Assembly (NCBI GenBank): GCA_016287975.1
Contig: JAEEXV010000352.1
Span: forward strand, 1-16,995
Direction: 5' to 3'
DNA from: Lentisphaeria bacterium
GTDB lineage: Bacteria; Verrucomicrobiota; Lentisphaeria; Oligosphaerales; Oligosphaeraceae
DNA: 16,995 nt
A model generated the notes under the pieces. The model was not told the DNA's origin. It did no database searches and saw only the letters and a list, made by a program, of their open reading frames with translations. This document shows, in pieces, positions 14,401-16,995 of the stretch. A program made the translations under genes and the position numbers. Positions within the stretch are counted from its first letter, which is position 1, and each line of letters begins with the position of its first letter.

Positions 14401-16812
14401 TCAGTACTTTTCCTCGGCGTTGCGCTTCTCGATGTCCTCGAGGGAGGCCTTGTAGCGGCGGACGAGGTCATCCTGGAAGTTGTCGTTGTCGATGACATTG
14501 ACGGTGACGAGGATGAGGAGTTCGGTGCGGACGTTTTCGCGCTTGTCGTATCCGAAGAGGAGGCCGAGATACGGGATGTCGCGGAGGAACGGGATGCCTG
14601 CGCGCTGGGTGGTCTCGGTGCTCTTGATCATGCCGCCCATGAGGAAAGTCGCGGTGTCCTTGACGGTCATGACGGTGGAGACCTTCTTGGTGGTGAAGTC
14701 GGGGGCGTTGGAGTTGGAGGTGGTGGCGGAGGCGCTGTTGGCCTTGACGGCGGAGACCTCCTGGCTGATGGAGAGCTGGACCTCGTTGCCTGCGGTGATG
14801 GTCGGGGTGACGGTCATGATGACGCCGATGTCCTTGTACTCGTAGTTGGTGGAGGTGTTGCCGGAGGAGCTGTTGTAGTTGGTGGTCTCGGTGGGGACGG
14901 CGATCTGCTCGCCCGCCTGGAGGTAGCCCTCCTCGCCAGACTTCACGACGAGCTGGGGTTCGGAGAGGATCTTGGTGTTGCCTTCGCCCGCGACGGCGGA
15001 GATGATGGCGAGGGGGTTGTTGTTCTTGTGGATGAAGAGTCCGAGGCCGCTGCTGGCCCAGTTGTTGATGGCGGTGATGATCTCGGCGCTTTCGTGGGCG
15101 AGGAGGCCGCCCGCGGCGCCTGCGCCTGCCCATCCGCCTGAGGCCTCCCAGTTGGCGCGGGCGGCGAGCTGGGATGCGGCGTAGCTGACGCCGAACTCGG
15201 TGGATTTGTCGAGGGTGATGTCGGTGATGATGGCCTTGATGGAGACCTGCCTGGCGGGGATGTCGTGGCGTTCGAGGAAGGACTTGATGACGGTCATGGT
15301 GCGCGGGGTGGTCTTGATGGTGAGGCGGTTGTGCTCGGCGTCCGCGTAGATGGTGACCTCGGTCTCGAAGACGGTGGGGTTCAGGGGGAGCTGGTTGGCG
15401 TTGTTGCCGGTGCGGTTGTTGTTTCGGTTGGTGTTGCCGCCTCGGGCGTTGGTGCTGCTGTTTCCAGTGACGGTGCCGCCCGCGCGCCGTGAAGAGGAGT
15501 TGTTGCGGTTGCTGTTGTTGCGGTTGGCGGTGTTGCGGTTGGTGGAGGTGGTGGAGCGGTTGGTGCTGGTGGACGAGGTGGAGGAGGTTCGTCGCGTGGA
15601 GGAGGAGCTGCGCGAGGAACTCCGCGAGGAGCCCGCGGTGGTGGCGGCGGAGACGGTCGAGGTGGCGTTGAAGAAGGTCTCGAGCATCGTGGTCAGGGCC
15701 TCGGCGGTGGCGTGCTGGGCGTTGTAGAGGAAGATCTCCTCCTTTTCGATGATGTCGTCGCGGTCGAGGGCCTTGATCCACTTGCCGACCTCGGCGACGA
15801 CCTCGGGGAGTGCGGCGGAGACGACGATGCAGCCGATGCGGGGCAGACCGATGATCTTGACGGCGCCGCCAGAGGGGGCGGTGCCGTTGGCGACGGGGAA
15901 TCCGAGGATGGGGAGGAGGGCGAGGAGTTCCTCGGCGATTTCGTCGGCCTCGGCCTCGTAGCACTGGAAGGCGGCGCATGGCCATTCGCGCTCGCCCTTG
16001 CTGTCGAGGCGGGAGAGGATTTCGCGGACTTTGGCGATGTTGGCGGGGGCCTCGATGATGATGAGGGAGTTGGCCTCGGTGACGTCGACGACGCTGGCGC
16101 CCTCGGTCAGGAAGGGCTTGATCTGGGTGAGGAGGACGGCGCTGGACTTGTAGCGGACGGGGACGAAGTCGACGACGACGTTGGGCTGGGTGTCGTGGTC
16201 GGCGAAGATGCGGCGTTCCTGGGGCATCTTGTCGAAGGGGAGGATGTGGATGAAGCCGGAGTTCATGGAGGCGTATGCGCCAGTGAGCCAGAGGATGTGC
16301 TCGAAGGTCTCCCAGGCCTGCTTGGCGGTCATCCTGGTGTCCATGGAGAGGGTGACGGCGCCCTTGACGGCGGGGTCGACGAGATAGCTGAAGTTGAGGA
16401 GAGAGGGGGCGGCGAAGGCGGCGACGACCTCGGGGAGTTCGGCGGCGTTGAAGGCGAGGGTGACCTGGACCTCGGCCTTGGCGTCGGGCACGCCCTTGAT
16501 GAGATTGTCGGGATAGGGCATCTGGAGGGCGTCGGCCTTTTCGCGGTTGGAGGTGCGGTCGGGCAGGGAGAGCTTGCGGTCGGGGGTGTCGCCGCGCTTG
16601 GGGCGGGTCGAATCGACGGAGATGGGGGAAGTGTCGTAGAGCTTGGCCTGGCGCGTGACGCCAGCGCGCACAAACGGCAGCGGGCGCGGCTCGCCGTTGG
16701 CGGACTGCGGCTTCGACTCCTGCGGCTTGGTCGATTGGCAGGCGCCGACGAAGAGCAGCAGGGCGGCGGCAACCAGGAGAGTGACGGTGGAATGGCGATG
16801 GAGGTGCATCAT
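14401..16812 (-). CDS. gspD: Type II secretion secretin, outer-membrane channel
   Basis: The secretin multimer forms the outer-membrane pore. Residues 1-24 are a lipoprotein signal with lipobox V-G-A-Cys25, so this secretin may be lipidated; many GspD proteins instead rely on a separate pilotin. An N0-like domain (about 112-195) is followed by N1 (about 212-272), N2 (about 278-350) and an N3 domain beginning EEIFLYNAQHATAEALTTML (358-377). A low-complexity insertion of about 90 residues follows (385-474). N3 resumes at TVFETEVTIYADAEHNRLTI, and the secretin barrel runs to the end with KILSEPQLVVKSGEEG (614-629) and the signature GIPFLRDIPYLGLLFGYDK (739-757). The length of 803 is somewhat above typical because of the insertion. 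ATG 16812 and 16809 are both possible; no clear ribosome binding site. It is coupled to gspE. Confidence 0.93.
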   Translation of the reverse strand: MMHLHRHSTVTLLVAAALLLFVGACQSTKPQESKPQSANGEPRPLPFVRAGVTRQAKLYDTSPISVDSTRPKRGDTPDRKLSLPDRTSNREKADALQMPYPDNLIKGVPDAKAEVQVTLAFNAAELPEVVAAFAAPSLLNFSYLVDPAVKGAVTLSMDTRMTAKQAWETFEHILWLTGAYASMNSGFIHILPFDKMPQERRIFADHDTQPNVVVDFVPVRYKSSAVLLTQIKPFLTEGASVVDVTEANSLIIIEAPANIAKVREILSRLDSKGEREWPCAAFQCYEAEADEIAEELLALLPILGFPVANGTAPSGGAVKIIGLPRIGCIVVSAALPEVVAEVGKWIKALDRDDIIEKEEIFLYNAQHATAEALTTMLETFFNATSTVSAATTAGSSRSSSRSSSSTRRTSSTSSTSTNRSTTSTNRNTANRNNSNRNNSSSRRAGGTVTGNSSTNARGGNTNRNNNRTGNNANQLPLNPTVFETEVTIYADAEHNRLTIKTTPRTMTVIKSFLERHDIPARQVSIKAIITDITLDKSTEFGVSYAASQLAARANWEASGGWAGAGAAGGLLAHESAEIITAINNWASSGLGLFIHKNNNPLAIISAVAGEGNTKILSEPQLVVKSGEEGYLQAGEQIAVPTETTNYNSSSGNTSTNYEYKDIGVIMTVTPTITAGNEVQLSISQEVSAVKANSASATTSNSNAPDFTTKKVSTVMTVKDTATFLMGGMIKSTETTQRAGIPFLRDIPYLGLLFGYDKRENVRTELLILVTVNVIDNDNFQDDLVRRYKASLEDIEKRNAEEKY
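15391..15660 (-). repeat. Low-complexity Ser/Thr/Asn/Arg segment inside gspD
   Basis: Residues 385-474 of the secretin are almost entirely Ser, Thr, Asn, Arg and Gly. They begin Ser/Arg-rich (SSRSSSRSSSSTRR) and move to Asn/Arg-rich (NRNNSNRNN, NTNRNNNRTGNN). The segment interrupts the N3 periplasmic domain at the loop position where other secretins have a short variable, often Ser/Gly-rich loop. It is in frame and has no stop. Confidence 0.8.
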
Positions 16813-16850
16813 ACGTTCAGGTCGGCGATTCTATGGGAAAGAGGAAGGGG

Positions 16851-16995
16851 CTATCGGCGGTAGGTGTTGTTGTTGCGCTGCTGGGCGGCGCGTTGCTGCG
16901 CCGCGCGTTGCTGCGCGGCCTGCTGGGCGGCGCGCTGCTGGGCGGCTCTTTGCTGGGCGGCTCTTTGCTGGGCGGCTCTTTGCTGGGCGGCGCGC
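16851..16995 (-). CDS. C-terminal end of a protein with RAAQQ pentapeptide repeats (partial)
   Basis: The minus-strand frame is open from the window edge (16994) to TAG at 16853-16851. It encodes five RAAQQ units, one AAQQ, two more RAAQQ, then RNNNTYRR. The 39-residue repeat spans 16994-16878. Units nearest the edge are identical at DNA level (15-base unit with AGA for Arg), while the distal ones use CGC and mixed Gln codons, so the upstream units expanded recently. The region is Ala/Gln/Arg-rich, probably helical or disordered. The gene ends 38 bases before gspD and reads in the same direction, so it may be an upstream member of the secretion operon. The function cannot be told from the tail. 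Confidence 0.7.
   Translation of the reverse strand, partial: RAAQQRAAQQRAAQQRAAQQRAAQQAAQQRAAQQRAAQQRNNNTYRR

Overview
The window looks like bacterial chromosome. Every intact gene is on the minus strand. The right-hand two thirds (about 5.8-17.0 kb) is very GC-rich and carries conserved housekeeping or secretion genes. The left part (about 1.2-5.7 kb) is visibly less GC-rich and looks like an accessory, partly decayed island. A eukaryote-type two-domain glycogen debranching enzyme, a type II secretion D-E gene pair and Pmp-like GGA(V)/FxxN repeats together suggest a PVC-superphylum organism (Lentisphaerota or Kiritimatiellota-like). This placement is inference from gene content; no marker gene in the window settles it.

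Layout, right to left in the direction of transcription. (1) The 3' end of a gene ending in RAAQQ pentapeptide repeats (16995-16851). (2) gspD, a secretin with a lipoprotein signal and a roughly 90-residue Ser/Thr/Asn/Arg insertion. (3) gspE, the secretion ATPase, 9 bases after gspD. (4) nadB, L-aspartate oxidase. (5) A zinc-ribbon, single-membrane-span protein of unknown function. (6) A 1438-residue glycogen debranching enzyme with GH13 and GH133 domains, followed by a two-tier hairpin.

Next come two gene remnants (5600-4578), each keeping only its 3' end: an AAA/DUF4143-type ATPase tail on the plus strand and a DUF262/DUF1524 (GmrSD-like) tail on the minus strand. Their broken 5' sides face each other across a short 9-base tandem repeat.

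The most interesting part is a three-gene minus-strand cassette at 4241-1. It holds an autotransporter O-heptosyltransferase (AAH/TibC-like), an FRG-domain protein whose reading frame is broken, and a large repeat protein. The repeat protein has RTX-like G-x-G-[DN]-D segments at its N-terminus followed by ten Pmp-like GGAV/FxxN units, and it runs off the window at base 1. The genes are separated by 1 and 0 bases (if the FRG frameshift is repaired), so they are probably translated together. The natural reading is a glycosyltransferase with its surface-protein substrate, plus an FRG protein of unknown role between them. Substrate identity is inference from adjacency and repeat chemistry.
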